A DNA stretch of 64,000 nt from Paenibacillus_Z sp042653205 (lineage in GTDB: Bacteria; Bacillota; Bacilli; Paenibacillales; Paenibacillaceae), in contig NZ_JBHSHY010000020.1 of the NCBI RefSeq assembly GCF_042653205.1, positions 1 through 64,000 on the forward strand. The letters run 5' to 3'. The notes beneath the pieces were generated by a model that was given only the letters and a program-made list of their open reading frames with translations, was not told the DNA's origin and did no database searches. Shown in pieces: positions 1-9,427 of the stretch. Within the stretch, counting starts at the first letter, position 1; each line of letters starts with the position of its first letter. The position numbers and the translations under genes were made by a program.

Positions 1-393
<393 letters not shown>

Positions 394-496
394 AGCGGAT
401 TGGTTTCCGTTCGAAGCCAAAGCTTCAAATGGAGCATTCCGCTGGCATGAATTCGCTTGTTAGCTCATTCAAATACTAGCTTGTTAAAACCTTTTG

Positions 497-530
497 ACAG
501 GTCGCTCATTGTTCAGTTTTCAAGGAACAA
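497..530 (-). promoter_or_regulatory. rrn leader conserved element
   Basis: On the minus strand the leader contains GTTCCTTGAAAACTGAACA, a block common in Bacillota rrn leaders and spacers just ahead of mature rRNA. It probably belongs to the boxA/antitermination and RNA-processing region between promoter P2 and the 16S gene. The assignment rests on sequence resemblance only. Confidence 0.55.
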
Positions 531-570
531 ATGGTGTTTCATTCATCGTCCGGCTCATGACCGGAATTAG

Positions 571-600
571 AATATATCATATCTCGTAACCGTTTGGCAA
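571..600 (-). promoter_or_regulatory. rrn promoter P2 (proximal)
   Basis: On the minus strand there is TTGCCA, an 18-base spacer, then TATATT, followed by CTAATTCCGG. The same downstream bases follow the distal promoter about 98 bases upstream, so the two look like tandem sigma-A rrn promoters, as is usual in Bacillales. Confidence 0.8.
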
Positions 601-668
601 GCTTTAATTTCGGGCTTGTTCCGATTTCGATCACCGTGCCGTTGTTCGTGCGTCCCGGCCGGAGTTAG

Positions 669-714
669 AATATACCATGATGTCGAATGGAGTTGCAAGT
701 TGTAAAATTTTACA
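669..714 (-). promoter_or_regulatory. rrn promoter P1 (distal) with AT-rich UP-like palindrome
   Basis: On the minus strand TTGCAA (693-698), an 18-base spacer and TATATT (669-674) form the distal rrn promoter. Directly upstream of the -35 is the perfect palindrome TGTAAAATTTTACA (701-714), which sits where an UP element would contact the RNA polymerase alpha subunit. Confidence 0.75.
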
Positions 715-830
715 GTATCTCGAAATCTAACTTTTCCCTGCTCCAGCCGATCAAGCGCCGTTCCTCGGACTCGGGACGTCCGCTTCTTCCCCTGCGAGTT
801 CCGCTGCTTCTGCTAGACGGCGACCGGCGG

Positions 831-2516
831 TCACCGCTCTTCTTCCGGCTCTTCCTCGACCTGGGCGTACGTTGCCGCGCCTTGCGGCGCTATCCGGAAT
901 TCCGTCGGATTTTGGCCGGTATACTTCATGAACACCTTAGTAAAATAACGGCGTTCGGAGTACCCGACCTCCTTCGCGATCTGGGCGACGGTCTTCGGCG
1001 TGTCCTGCAGCAGCGCCTTGGCCGTCTCCATCCGCTGCCGCGTCACGTACTCGATGAACGTCTCGCCGTACGCGCCTTTGAACAGCAGGCTAAAATGCGA
1101 CGTCGACAGTCCGACGTGCGTCGCGGCCTCCTCCACGCTCAGATCGCGGAACAGGTGGCGGTCGATGTAATGCTTCGCCTGCGCCATCAGCAGTTCGGAA
1201 TGCTTCCGCTTGTCCGTCGACCGTGCCGCGCCTTCGCTCGACGCCTGCCGGATGGCGGCGAGCAGGTCCTTGACGCCGAAACGCCGGTCCATCTTGCGCC
1301 ACAGCGCCTCCTCCTGCTCCCGGAGAAGCAGGCCCGCTTCCTTCAGTTCCCGCATCAGGTGGAGCGCGAGAAAATGCAGCCACGCCTTCAGCCGCCCCTC
1401 GGGCACGCCGCCCGCTCCCTGCAGCCGCTCCGCAATGCGCCGCTGTTCGGCATCCACGCCGGCGGCATCCCCGCGCTTCATCGCCGCGATGAGCCGCTCG
1501 GCGATCTCCCATAGCGTCCGGCCGAGCTCGCAGGCCGCGGGCTGTTCCCCGCCGTAGAAGGCGATCGCCGCGTCGTCAGCGGCGAGCTGCATGCCGCGCC
1601 GGACGGCCGCATACGCCGCCGACAGCTCATTCATCGCGGCGATTTTGTAATACACGCCCGCATGCAGCCCGAGCTTCGCGTGCTGCCGCACGGACTTCAG
1701 CAGCAGCTCCGCCCAGCCGATGACGCGCTTGCCGCACAGCTGGTCGCGCTCGGCATCCGCGCCGCCGCGGCCGGGCGGATCGTCCGCGCCGCCCAGCACG
1801 AGCACGCACCATTCCCCGTCGCGCATTTGAATGACCGAATGCGGCAGCTCCCCGCGCCGCAGCGCGTCCCGCAGGATGCTGCATACGGCGAAATTCCACC
1901 GTTTCCGCTCCTTGTCCGGCCAGTCGCGCCAATCCCGCACATCCTCCGAGCAAACGTCGATGTCGAGCACGATCAGCGTGTATTTCGGTTCCCCGAGCAG
2001 CTGCTCCTGTCCCGCCAGCAGCCAATTGTCCGGCGTGGAATCGGTATAGTCCATGAGGACGTCGTAAAGGAGCTTCTCGTTGGCCAGATCGATGATGCGC
2101 TCCAGCTTGCGCTGCTCCTCCTGCTCCCGCTGCATGCGCTTGCGCCGCTCGGCCATGACGCGGGCGATGACTCCGGTCAGCTCGTCGTACGGAATCGGCT
2201 TCAGGATGTAATCCTTGACGCCGTACTGAATGGCCGACCGCGTGTACGCGAAATCCTGGTACCCCGACAGCATGATCACGTCGCACGGCAGCCCGCGCTC
2301 CCGGATTTGCCGCACGAGCTCCAGGCCGTCCATCACGGGCATCCGGATGTCGCACAGCACGAGGTCCGCGGGATTCGCCGTCAGCAGCTCCAGCGCCTCG
2401 ACGCCATTCTTCGCCGTGCCGGCGATTTCCAGCCCCAGCATGCTCCACGGAATGACCTTCTCCAGGTTGCGCGTGATCGGAGGCTCGTCGTCGACGAGCA
2501 ATACTTTGCCGTTCAT
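831..2516 (-). CDS. YesN-type response regulator, AraC family output
   Basis: A 561-residue response regulator. The N-terminal receiver domain has the acidic pair near residues 9-10 and the phospho-acceptor Asp at residue 56 (LCDIRMPVMDG). A long middle region follows, then a C-terminal double helix-turn-helix of AraC type (about 455-555). An ATG further upstream is open in frame, but the ATG at 2516 is chosen because it follows AGAGGTGAAG and overlaps the stop of the sensor kinase gene as ATGA, which implies translational coupling. It is the last gene of the transporter operon and most likely activates it when phosphorylated by the neighbouring YesM-type kinase. No clear terminator is visible before the rrn promoters. 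Confidence 0.93.
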   Translation of the reverse strand: MNGKVLLVDDEPPITRNLEKVIPWSMLGLEIAGTAKNGVEALELLTANPADLVLCDIRMPVMDGLELVRQIRERGLPCDVIMLSGYQDFAYTRSAIQYGVKDYILKPIPYDELTGVIARVMAERRKRMQREQEEQRKLERIIDLANEKLLYDVLMDYTDSTPDNWLLAGQEQLLGEPKYTLIVLDIDVCSEDVRDWRDWPDKERKRWNFAVCSILRDALRRGELPHSVIQMRDGEWCVLVLGGADDPPGRGGADAERDQLCGKRVIGWAELLLKSVRQHAKLGLHAGVYYKIAAMNELSAAYAAVRRGMQLAADDAAIAFYGGEQPAACELGRTLWEIAERLIAAMKRGDAAGVDAEQRRIAERLQGAGGVPEGRLKAWLHFLALHLMRELKEAGLLLREQEEALWRKMDRRFGVKDLLAAIRQASSEGAARSTDKRKHSELLMAQAKHYIDRHLFRDLSVEEAATHVGLSTSHFSLLFKGAYGETFIEYVTRQRMETAKALLQDTPKTVAQIAKEVGYSERRYFTKVFMKYTGQNPTEFRIAPQGAATYAQVEEEPEEER

Positions 2517-4315
2517 CTCTTCACCTCTTGCTTCGGAATCGTAATCCGGATGACCGTCCCGTGCCCCGGCGCCGAACAAAGCCGCAGGCCATACTTCGGC
2601 CCGTAATGGATGCGCAGCCGGTCCGCGACGTTATGCAGGCCAAGTCCCCGCCGCTCGCCCTGCTCGGCTGCGTTGCCGGACGCCAGGTGCCGTCCGAGGC
2701 CGTTGATCCGCTGAAGCGCCGCCTCGTCCAGGCCGATGCCGTTGTCCGCAAGCTCGAATACGAGCTCCTCCGCCCGGGCCGTGACGACGATGCGGATCAT
2801 GCCCGTGCGCGGCAGCCCCTCGAAGCCGTGCTGGATGCTGTTCTCCACGAGCGGCTGAAGCGTCAGCTTCAAAATCATGCCGTCCAGCGCGTCGTCCGCC
2901 ACGTCGATCTCGTAGCCGAACATGTCCTCGAACCGGTATTGTTGAATCTCCAGGTAGCTGCGGACGTGCTCGATTTCCTCGCGGACCGTGATCGTCTCGG
3001 AATGGTGCATGCTCGTGCGCAGCAGAATGCTGAGGCGGCGGACCATCGCCATGATTTTGGCGCCTTCGTTCTGGGCCGCGAGGGCGTTGATCGATTCCAG
3101 CGTATTGAACAGGAAATGCGGCTTGATCTGCGCCTGCATGAGCATCATTTCCGCGCGCTGCTTGCGTCCTTGCTCCTGACGCACCTCGGTCAGCAGCCGG
3201 CCGATCGTCTCGACCATGCTGTTGAAGCTCCGTGCGAGCAGCACGGTTTCGTCCTTGCCCTTCGCCGGGACGCGAATGTCCAGCATGCCCTGCTCGACGA
3301 GGCGCATTTTGCGGACGACGCGGATGATTGATTTGGCCACTCCGCTGACGAAGAAAATGTTGAACAGGATCGCGAACACGAGACAGAGCAGCGTGATCCC
3401 GCCGATCCACTGGACGAAGCGGACGTTCTCGCTCGTCAGCGACTGCCACGACTTCACGGAGACGAGCACCCAGCCGTTCCGGTCGAGATCGTAAGCGGAT
3501 ATCAGCGAGTCCTGCTGCCCGAATACGCCACGGTTGCTCGCGTACCGCGCGGCCGCCGGCAAGTCCAGCTTCGTCTCGGCGCCCAACGGACGGCCCGCGA
3601 GCTCATGGCCGCTGTCCATCAGGACGAGGCCGTCCCGGTCGACGATGAGATACCGGGTCTGCGTCTGCTGCCTGCCAGTCAGCGTGAAGTCCTGCAGCAT
3701 GCTGTCGACCTCGTCCGATTTCACCTGCGTGACCATGATGCCGGAATCGTTCATCGTGTCGGCGTCCTTGACGAGCCGCATCTGCGTGAACAGCGCGGCG
3801 CCCGTGCCCGTCAGCTCTTGCTGCTCGTAAGGACCGAGCCAGAGCGGCCGGCCGGCGAGCTTCAGAATCTCGGGATAGACGGGGTGGGCTTGAAGCCGTT
3901 CGTACGGGATCGGCTTGAACGTCGTCGGGTCGTTGCGGTAGGAGCGAAACATCGTGCCGTCCCTGCCGTAGAGCACGACCATGCTGAGCGCGGGATGTTG
4001 AAAGAGGATCTTGCCGAGCGCTTTCTCATACTGGCTGATGGCGATCAGCCGGCTCGCGTCGTTCTCGGAATCGCGGGAGCTGCGCAGCGCGTCCTGCACG
4101 CTCGGATTCGTCACGCTGGCGTCCGTCAGCTGGTCCAGCTCCCGGAAAAAATAACGGATGTTGCCGCCGACCGCCTTCAGGGTAATTTCCGATTGCTCGC
4201 TGTATTTCTTCTCCAGCAGATGCTCCGAATTAAGGAACGACACGATGCCGAGCCCGATGAGCGGCACGACGATGAGCGCGATGAAGGCGAGCAGCAGCTT
4301 GGGGCGAAGGTTCAT
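2513..4315 (-). CDS. YesM-type sensor histidine kinase
   Basis: A 600-residue membrane kinase. It has an N-terminal transmembrane segment (about residues 7-28), an extracellular sensing domain to about 280, a second transmembrane segment near 285-310 and a HAMP linker. The His_kinase block QIKPHFLFNTLESINAL has its His near residue 399. The C-terminal ATPase domain shows N-box and G-box motifs (DNGIGL, GLGLHNV). This domain order is typical of the YesM/YpdA class that pairs with YesN regulators. AAGGAG precedes the ATG. It lies 75 bases after the second permease gene and overlaps the regulator gene by 4 bases. The signal is probably a sugar or the loaded binding protein (inference). Confidence 0.94.
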   Translation of the reverse strand: MNLRPKLLLAFIALIVVPLIGLGIVSFLNSEHLLEKKYSEQSEITLKAVGGNIRYFFRELDQLTDASVTNPSVQDALRSSRDSENDASRLIAISQYEKALGKILFQHPALSMVVLYGRDGTMFRSYRNDPTTFKPIPYERLQAHPVYPEILKLAGRPLWLGPYEQQELTGTGAALFTQMRLVKDADTMNDSGIMVTQVKSDEVDSMLQDFTLTGRQQTQTRYLIVDRDGLVLMDSGHELAGRPLGAETKLDLPAAARYASNRGVFGQQDSLISAYDLDRNGWVLVSVKSWQSLTSENVRFVQWIGGITLLCLVFAILFNIFFVSGVAKSIIRVVRKMRLVEQGMLDIRVPAKGKDETVLLARSFNSMVETIGRLLTEVRQEQGRKQRAEMMLMQAQIKPHFLFNTLESINALAAQNEGAKIMAMVRRLSILLRTSMHHSETITVREEIEHVRSYLEIQQYRFEDMFGYEIDVADDALDGMILKLTLQPLVENSIQHGFEGLPRTGMIRIVVTARAEELVFELADNGIGLDEAALQRINGLGRHLASGNAAEQGERRGLGLHNVADRLRIHYGPKYGLRLCSAPGHGTVIRITIPKQEVKR

Positions 4316-4390
4316 GGGCGGTGGGCTCCTTGTCGATGTCGCAGCTTTCGCGGGCGCCGGGATGGACCGGACGGGCGCCGGACGGCGGGA

Positions 4391-5284
4391 TCAGCCCTTG
4401 ATGCTGCCCGCCGTCATCCCGTCGATGATCCGCCGCTGCAGGAACAGGTAGACGGCCAGCACCGGCGCGATGCCGATGATGACGGCCGCGGAGAGGGACG
4501 AGAAATTCGTCCGGTAGCCGTCGTTGAACGTCGCCATGCCGGTCGGCAGCGTGCGGAGGGATTCCGTCGTCACGAATAGCTGGGAGAAAATATATTCGTT
4601 CCAATTGCCGATGAACGCCAGAATGAACACCGTCACGAGTGCCGGCGCGGTGACCGGCAGGATGATCCTCGCGAACAGCCCCGCTGCCCCCAGCCCGTCG
4701 GCGACGCCCGCTTCCTCGAGCTCGGGCGGGACGGACCGCATGAAGGCGTGGAGAATGAAGACCGTGATCGGCAGCGCATACGTGCAGTATACCAAAATCA
4801 GCGACGGCAGCGTATCGATCAGCCCGAGTTCCGTCACGAGCCGGTACAGCGGGATGAACACCGCGCTCGGCGGCACGATCAGCCCTGCCAGCACGAACGC
4901 GTACAGCCGCTTGCTCAGCCCCCGGTACCGCATGCGCGATAGCGCGAAGGCGGTGGCCGAAGCGAACAGCAGCGTCAGGAAGCACGCCGCGAGCGTGACG
5001 ACGAGGCTGTTCAGCGCGTACCGGCCGATATGAGCGCTCTCCCAGGCCGCCTTGTAGTTGGCCAAGTCGAGCCGCTTCGGCAGCGCCCATGTGTCGACGG
5101 TGATTTCCCGGTTCGTCTTGAACGAGGAGAGCAGCAGCCAGACGAGCGGAAACAGCGTGACCGCGACATAGGCGCACAGCAGCAGATGCAGCGGGAGCTG
5201 GCTTCGGCGGATCCGGTCCGCCAGCCGAGGTCCGGTTCGGACCGGATCCGGCCGGGAATCGTTCAAGGACGCGGCGTGCTTCAT
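4391..5284 (-). CDS. carbohydrate ABC transporter permease (MalG/AraQ type)
   Basis: A 297-residue inner-membrane permease of the CUT1 sugar importer family, with about six transmembrane segments. It has the EAA-like cytoplasmic loop (EEAGVADGLGAAGLFARIILP) that docks the ATPase. The reading frame is open far upstream, but the ATG at 5284 overlaps the preceding permease's stop as ATGA, and the residues after it match the family's usual N-terminus. No ATPase gene lies in this operon, so a shared MsmX-type ATPase elsewhere probably energises it (family knowledge, inference). Confidence 0.93.
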   Translation of the reverse strand: MKHAASLNDSRPDPVRTGPRLADRIRRSQLPLHLLLCAYVAVTLFPLVWLLLSSFKTNREITVDTWALPKRLDLANYKAAWESAHIGRYALNSLVVTLAACFLTLLFASATAFALSRMRYRGLSKRLYAFVLAGLIVPPSAVFIPLYRLVTELGLIDTLPSLILVYCTYALPITVFILHAFMRSVPPELEEAGVADGLGAAGLFARIILPVTAPALVTVFILAFIGNWNEYIFSQLFVTTESLRTLPTGMATFNDGYRTNFSSLSAAVIIGIAPVLAVYLFLQRRIIDGMTAGSIKG

Positions 5285-6165
5285 CCCTCCTGCACCCCCT
5301 CGGACCTGGCGATGCGCTGCAGCATGCCGGTCATGACCAGCGTGATGATGAATATCGCGACGCCGATGGCGCTGCCGTACCCGAGCTCCAGGGAGCGGAA
5401 GCCGACTTTCAGCATGTACGTCGACATGACCTCCGTCGATCGGAACGGCCCGCCGTTCGTCATGATCTGGACGATGTCGAGCACCTTCAGGGTGCCGGAT
5501 ACGCTGAGCAGCAGCATGACGAACAGGACGGGACGGATGAGCGGCAGCGTGATCAGGCGCGTCTCGCGCCAGCCGTTCGCGCCGTCGATTCTGGCGGCGG
5601 CGGACACCTCGCCCGGAATGTTCAGTATCGCGGCCAGGCACAGCACGATGAAGAAGCCGACGTTCTGCCAGGCGTTCGCGATCAGAATGGCGAGCATCGC
5701 GAGGTGCGGATCGGCCAGCCACTCCCGGGCCCAGCTCTCCCCGCCGACCAGCCGGAGCGCCTGGTTGATCAAGCCGGCGTCGTAATCGTAGAGCACGCCG
5801 AACAGAATCGCGACGATGGCGGTCGAGATGACGACGGGCACGAACACGGCCGATTTGTAGAAGCCGCGCAGGCGCCGGACCTTGGCGATCGCGATCGCCA
5901 CGGCCAGCACGAGCGGAATGTTGACGGCGAGCGAGAACGCCATGAAGAGCAGGTTGTTGCCGAAGGCCCGGCCGAACGCCGCGTCGCGCAGCAGGCGTCT
6001 GAAATTATCGAAGCCGACGAACGTCCGCTCGGAGATGCCGTCCCACCGGAACAGACCGTACGCGAACGACACGATGACCGGGTAGACGAAGAACAGCGCG
6101 TAAAGCAGCAGGGTCGGAAGCACGAAGGCCGCGTAGATCCATGGATTCCGCAGCGTTTTGTTCAT
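5281..6165 (-). CDS. carbohydrate ABC transporter permease (MalF/AraP type)
   Basis: A 294-residue permease with about six transmembrane segments and the EAA loop (AAARIDGANGWRETRLITLP). It forms the heterodimeric channel with the following permease. The ATG at 6165 follows AGGAGGTC at ideal spacing. The in-frame start 12 codons upstream lacks a comparable site. It sits between the binding-protein gene and the MalG-type gene in the order usual for CUT1 operons. Confidence 0.93.
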   Translation of the reverse strand: MNKTLRNPWIYAAFVLPTLLLYALFFVYPVIVSFAYGLFRWDGISERTFVGFDNFRRLLRDAAFGRAFGNNLLFMAFSLAVNIPLVLAVAIAIAKVRRLRGFYKSAVFVPVVISTAIVAILFGVLYDYDAGLINQALRLVGGESWAREWLADPHLAMLAILIANAWQNVGFFIVLCLAAILNIPGEVSAAARIDGANGWRETRLITLPLIRPVLFVMLLLSVSGTLKVLDIVQIMTNGGPFRSTEVMSTYMLKVGFRSLELGYGSAIGVAIFIITLVMTGMLQRIARSEGVQEG

Positions 6166-6201
6166 GGGGACCTCCTGATCGTGGACTGGTCGAACGGACA
6201 A

Positions 6202-6230
6202 GAGGACGCCCGGTTCGGCGGGACGTCCTC
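6202..6230 (-). promoter_or_regulatory. intercistronic stem-loop after the binding-protein gene
   Basis: GAGGACG and CGTCCTC (6202-6208 and 6224-6230) form a stem extended by an inner CCCG/CGGG pairing, in the gap between the binding-protein stop and the first permease. There is no T-run. Such hairpins commonly protect the upstream mRNA or partly terminate, giving more binding protein than permease. Confidence 0.55.
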
Positions 6231-6274
6231 CCCGTATCGCAAGCGGCCCGCCCTGGGCGGATCGCCGTCACGGC

Positions 6275-7681
6275 TTATTTCTGCGCGTTCGCCTTCTCCT
6301 GGGACGCCTGGATTTCCTTCGCCACGTCCTCCGGCTTCTTCACCTTGCCGATCAGCTCCTGCAGGCCGACGCCGACGTCGGCGGCCACGCTCGGCTGCAC
6401 GATCGCGTCGAACGCCTTCCACGAGGACGACGCGCCGGCCATCACCCGCAGCACCTCGGAGATGAGCGGATCGACGCCGGACAGATCGGACAGCTTCATG
6501 GACGGCAAAACCTTGTCTTCGAGCAGCGTCCGCTTCTGGACGTCCTCGGTGTAGAAGTTGCGGATGAACGCCTTAACCATCGCCTGCTGACCGTCCGTCA
6601 GGTTGGAGGAGAAGCCGAACCCGTTGGAGTAGCTGGCGTTGATCGACGTCTGGTCGCCCTTGCCGCCCGGAATGGCCGGGAACGGGAAATAGCCGATATT
6701 GCCTTTCAGGCCGCCCGCCTCGTCGCCGGTAAAGCGGTTCGCGTCCCACGTGCCCGTGAACACCATCGCGGCGTCGCCCTTCAGGAAGCGCGCCCCTTGC
6801 TCCGCGTACGGCAGGCCGAGCGCGCCCTTGGTGAAATAATCGTTATTCACAAGCTTGGCGTAATCCGCGAAGCCGGCGACGAAATCGGGATCCGTCCACT
6901 TGGCCGCGCCGATCACGAGCCCTTCGAACGCCTGGATGCCGACGTGGCGCTCCATGACCGTGTTCCAGAGCATGCCGTTGACCCACGCGTCCTTCGCGGC
7001 CAGCGCGAACGGCGTCTTGCCTTGCGCCTTAATCGCATCGGCGAGCGCCAGCAGCTCGTCGAACGTCTTCGGAATCGACAGCCCCATGTCCGCGAACATT
7101 TGCTTGTTATAGAAAATGCCTTCGCTGTAGCCGCCGAACGGTAGGCCGTACACCTTGCCATCGACCGTGAATTCGTCGAGGCTCGCGAACTGGTCCTTGA
7201 TGCCAAGCTCCTCAATGATCGGCGTCAAGTCGAGCATGCGGCCCGCCTTCACGTACAGGTTCAGGTCCGCGCCGCCGAACACTTCGAAAATATCGGGCGG
7301 GTTGCCCGCCGCCATCTCCGCTTTCAGCTTCTGGTCGCGGTTGACGATCTCGTCGATGCCCTCCAGATTGATTTTCAGGCCCGGATTCTCGGCGATCGTC
7401 TTGGCGACGACGTCCTGAAGAATGTTCAGGCGGACCTTGCTCGTTTCCTTGATCTGCGTGTGGCGAAGCGAGAGGGCGACGTCCTTCGGCGCGCTGGCGT
7501 CCGTGCCGACCGTACCATCCGCCGGCGCATTCGGCGCTTTTTTCGCCGCGCCGCCGCCGTTGCCCGCGTTCGCGCCGTCATTGCCGTTTGCGCCTCCCTC
7601 GCCGTTCGACGAACCGCAAGCCGAGAGCAGGAGTGCCGACGACATCAGTGTCGCCGCGGCCGCCGTCAAGCCTTTCTTCAT
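6275..7681 (-). CDS. sugar ABC transporter substrate-binding lipoprotein
   Basis: A 468-residue solute-binding protein. It begins with a lipoprotein signal peptide ending in the lipobox LSAC (Cys near residue 22). A low-complexity Gly/Asn/Ala linker follows to about residue 55, then the family 1 extracellular binding domain. The ATG follows GGGGAGGTC. As the first gene of the five-gene transporter and two-component operon, it captures the sugar outside the membrane. The substrate cannot be read from sequence. The long linker probably holds the domain away from the membrane. Confidence 0.94.
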   Translation of the reverse strand: MKKGLTAAAATLMSSALLLSACGSSNGEGGANGNDGANAGNGGGAAKKAPNAPADGTVGTDASAPKDVALSLRHTQIKETSKVRLNILQDVVAKTIAENPGLKINLEGIDEIVNRDQKLKAEMAAGNPPDIFEVFGGADLNLYVKAGRMLDLTPIIEELGIKDQFASLDEFTVDGKVYGLPFGGYSEGIFYNKQMFADMGLSIPKTFDELLALADAIKAQGKTPFALAAKDAWVNGMLWNTVMERHVGIQAFEGLVIGAAKWTDPDFVAGFADYAKLVNNDYFTKGALGLPYAEQGARFLKGDAAMVFTGTWDANRFTGDEAGGLKGNIGYFPFPAIPGGKGDQTSINASYSNGFGFSSNLTDGQQAMVKAFIRNFYTEDVQKRTLLEDKVLPSMKLSDLSGVDPLISEVLRVMAGASSSWKAFDAIVQPSVAADVGVGLQELIGKVKKPEDVAKEIQASQEKANAQK

Positions 7682-7823
7682 GAGAAGACCTCCCCGTTTC
7701 GTATCGTTATCCGTTCATGCCGCCGCTGCTTACACTTGTATTATAAAGGGGGATGGAAAAAGGTGGGAGGTCGAATATGCGACGGGCGCGGGCGACTTTT
7801 CGACGGAGGCGCCTGGGCGAGGG

Positions 7824-7863
7824 AGAATAATAAACGCCCACAGGACGCGAACATCCTGTGGGC
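7824..7863 (-). terminator. terminator of the aldo/keto reductase gene
   Basis: The inverted repeat GCCCACAGGA / TCCTGTGGGC (7836-7845 and 7854-7863) is followed on the minus strand by GTTTATTATTC. The stem has 10 perfect pairs and lies about 115 bases after the aldo/keto reductase stop. Confidence 0.75.
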
Positions 7864-7978
7864 GGCGGGCGATGCGGAGAATCGTATCCCCCCAGCGGGC
7901 GAATGCGAGCGGGTCGTCCGTTGTATCGATGAAGGCTGCATGTTCGATCTTTGGATCGATCACGCAAATCCATCATCG

Positions 7979-8956
7979 TTACCAGGCGTACGCGCGCGGC
8001 GCATCGCCGCCCGGTCCCGGGAAAATCTCGTCGATGCGCGCTAGCGTCGAAGCGTCCAGCTCCACGTCGACGACGCGCAGGGAGCGCTCGAACTGCTCCA
8101 GCGTGCGGACGCCGATGATCGGCGCGGTCACCGCCGGATTGGCGAGCAGCCAGGCCAGTGAGACGACGTCCTCGCGTTCGCCGAGCTCGTCGCACAGCGC
8201 CGCGTACGCGGTCAGCTGCGCCGCGTGCTTGTCCGCGCGCGCCCTGTCGCCGCTCCGCTTGCCGGCGCCGCCGCGGTTCAGGTTGCCCGCCAGCAGGCCG
8301 CCGTCGAGCGGGCTCCACGGAATGACGCCGATGCCGAGCCCCTGCGCCGCCGGCAGCACTTCCAATTCCGGCAAACGGCAGAGCAGGTTATATTTATGTT
8401 GTTCCGAGACGAGGCCGAGTATTCCCCGCGCCTTCGCTTCGCCTTGGGCGACCGCCAGATCCCAGCCTGCGAAGTTGCTGGCGCCGACGTAACCGATCTT
8501 GCCTTGGTTTTGGGCGACCTGGAAGCCGTTCCACAGCTCGTCCCAGCTAACGTTGCGGTCGACGTGGTGCATTTGGTACAGCTCGATGTGGTCGGTTTGC
8601 AGCCGCTTCAGGGAGCCTTCGAGATGCCGGCGGAGCTTGTACGCCGACAGGCCGCTCTCCCGGTTCGGGCCGTCCGTCTCGTCGTGCATGTCGCCGTGGA
8701 ACTTCGTCGCGAGCACGGTGCGCTCGCGGCGTCCGCCGCCCTGCGCGAACCAGCGGCCGATGATCTCCTCGGTGCGGCCGGCGTTCTCGCCCCAGCCGTA
8801 AATATTCGCCGTATCAAAGAAGTTGATGCCCGCGTCGAGCGCCGCGTCCATGATTTTAAACGCTTCCTTCTCTTCCGTGTCGACCCCGAAATTCATCGTG
8901 CCGAGGCACAGACGGCTGACCTTGAGGCCCGAACGTCCCAAATACGTGTACTTCAT
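7979..8956 (-). CDS. aldo/keto reductase
   Basis: A 325-residue NADPH-dependent oxidoreductase of the aldo/keto reductase superfamily (TIM barrel). The catalytic tetrad is visible: Asp and Tyr in DTANIYGWGEN, Lys in ATKFHG, and His in YQMHH. The length is typical of the YghZ/Tas-like group acting on small aldehydes or ketones. The ATG follows AAGGAG at 10 bases. It is monocistronic, with its own terminator. The physiological substrate is unknown. Confidence 0.93.
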   Translation of the reverse strand: MKYTYLGRSGLKVSRLCLGTMNFGVDTEEKEAFKIMDAALDAGINFFDTANIYGWGENAGRTEEIIGRWFAQGGGRRERTVLATKFHGDMHDETDGPNRESGLSAYKLRRHLEGSLKRLQTDHIELYQMHHVDRNVSWDELWNGFQVAQNQGKIGYVGASNFAGWDLAVAQGEAKARGILGLVSEQHKYNLLCRLPELEVLPAAQGLGIGVIPWSPLDGGLLAGNLNRGGAGKRSGDRARADKHAAQLTAYAALCDELGEREDVVSLAWLLANPAVTAPIIGVRTLEQFERSLRVVDVELDASTLARIDEIFPGPGGDAPRAYAW

Positions 8957-9061
8957 CTGCCATCGCTCCTTCGTTTGTGTTTATCCGGCCGCACGGCGGC
9001 TCCGGCCCTGGCCCTCGCCGGCCTGCAGCGCGCCGGACTCTCGAACGGCAAAACGCGCAAC

Positions 9062-9093
9062 AAAAAAATGAGGAAAGGATTCCCTTCCTCATT
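9062..9093 (-). terminator. terminator of the small gene at 9133
   Basis: AATGAGGAAAGG and its near-complement CCCTTCCTCATT (9067-9093) pair around a 3-base loop. Seven T residues follow on the minus strand (9068-9062). It lies 40 bases after the stop of the 9133-9378 gene and before the reductase promoter region. Confidence 0.8.
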
Positions 9094-9132
9094 ATAATGA
9101 AAAGCACGCGGTTATGGGTATGTCAGGACATC

Positions 9133-9378
9133 TTATTTTTCGGGGCGCATGCCAAGCACCGCATCCCGCACGGCTCGGTAAAAGACGCGCCACTCCGGGG
9201 CAGCGCCTTCGGGTCCGATGTCGGAATGTCCGCCCTCGGCCCGTTCCCCGCCGGGCGGCTCCGCGCCGCCGGCAAGCTTGCCGCCGGACGCGCCTTCCGG
9301 CGCCCCGGCCCAGGCATCGCGTCCCGCTCCTGCCCGTCCTGCCGCGCCCTGTCCGTCCTCTTGATCCTCCGCCATCAT
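9133..9378 (-). CDS. small hypothetical protein after the SNF2 gene
   Basis: An 81-residue protein that I do not recognise. The first 55 residues are Gly/Ala/Glu-rich and probably disordered. The C-terminus (EWRVFYRAVRDAVLGMRP) could form an amphipathic helix. It is accepted as real because an excellent AAGGAGGG site precedes two adjacent ATG codons (9378 and 9375), it follows the SNF2 gene by 49 bases on the same strand, and a strong terminator follows it. An in-frame start 10 codons further upstream lacks a site. Confidence 0.6.
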   Translation of the reverse strand: MMAEDQEDGQGAAGRAGAGRDAWAGAPEGASGGKLAGGAEPPGGERAEGGHSDIGPEGAAPEWRVFYRAVRDAVLGMRPEK

Positions 9379-9427
9379 AGATCCCTCCTTCGCATCGCGG
9401 CGCCGCATCCGATTCCAGCGCCGCGGT

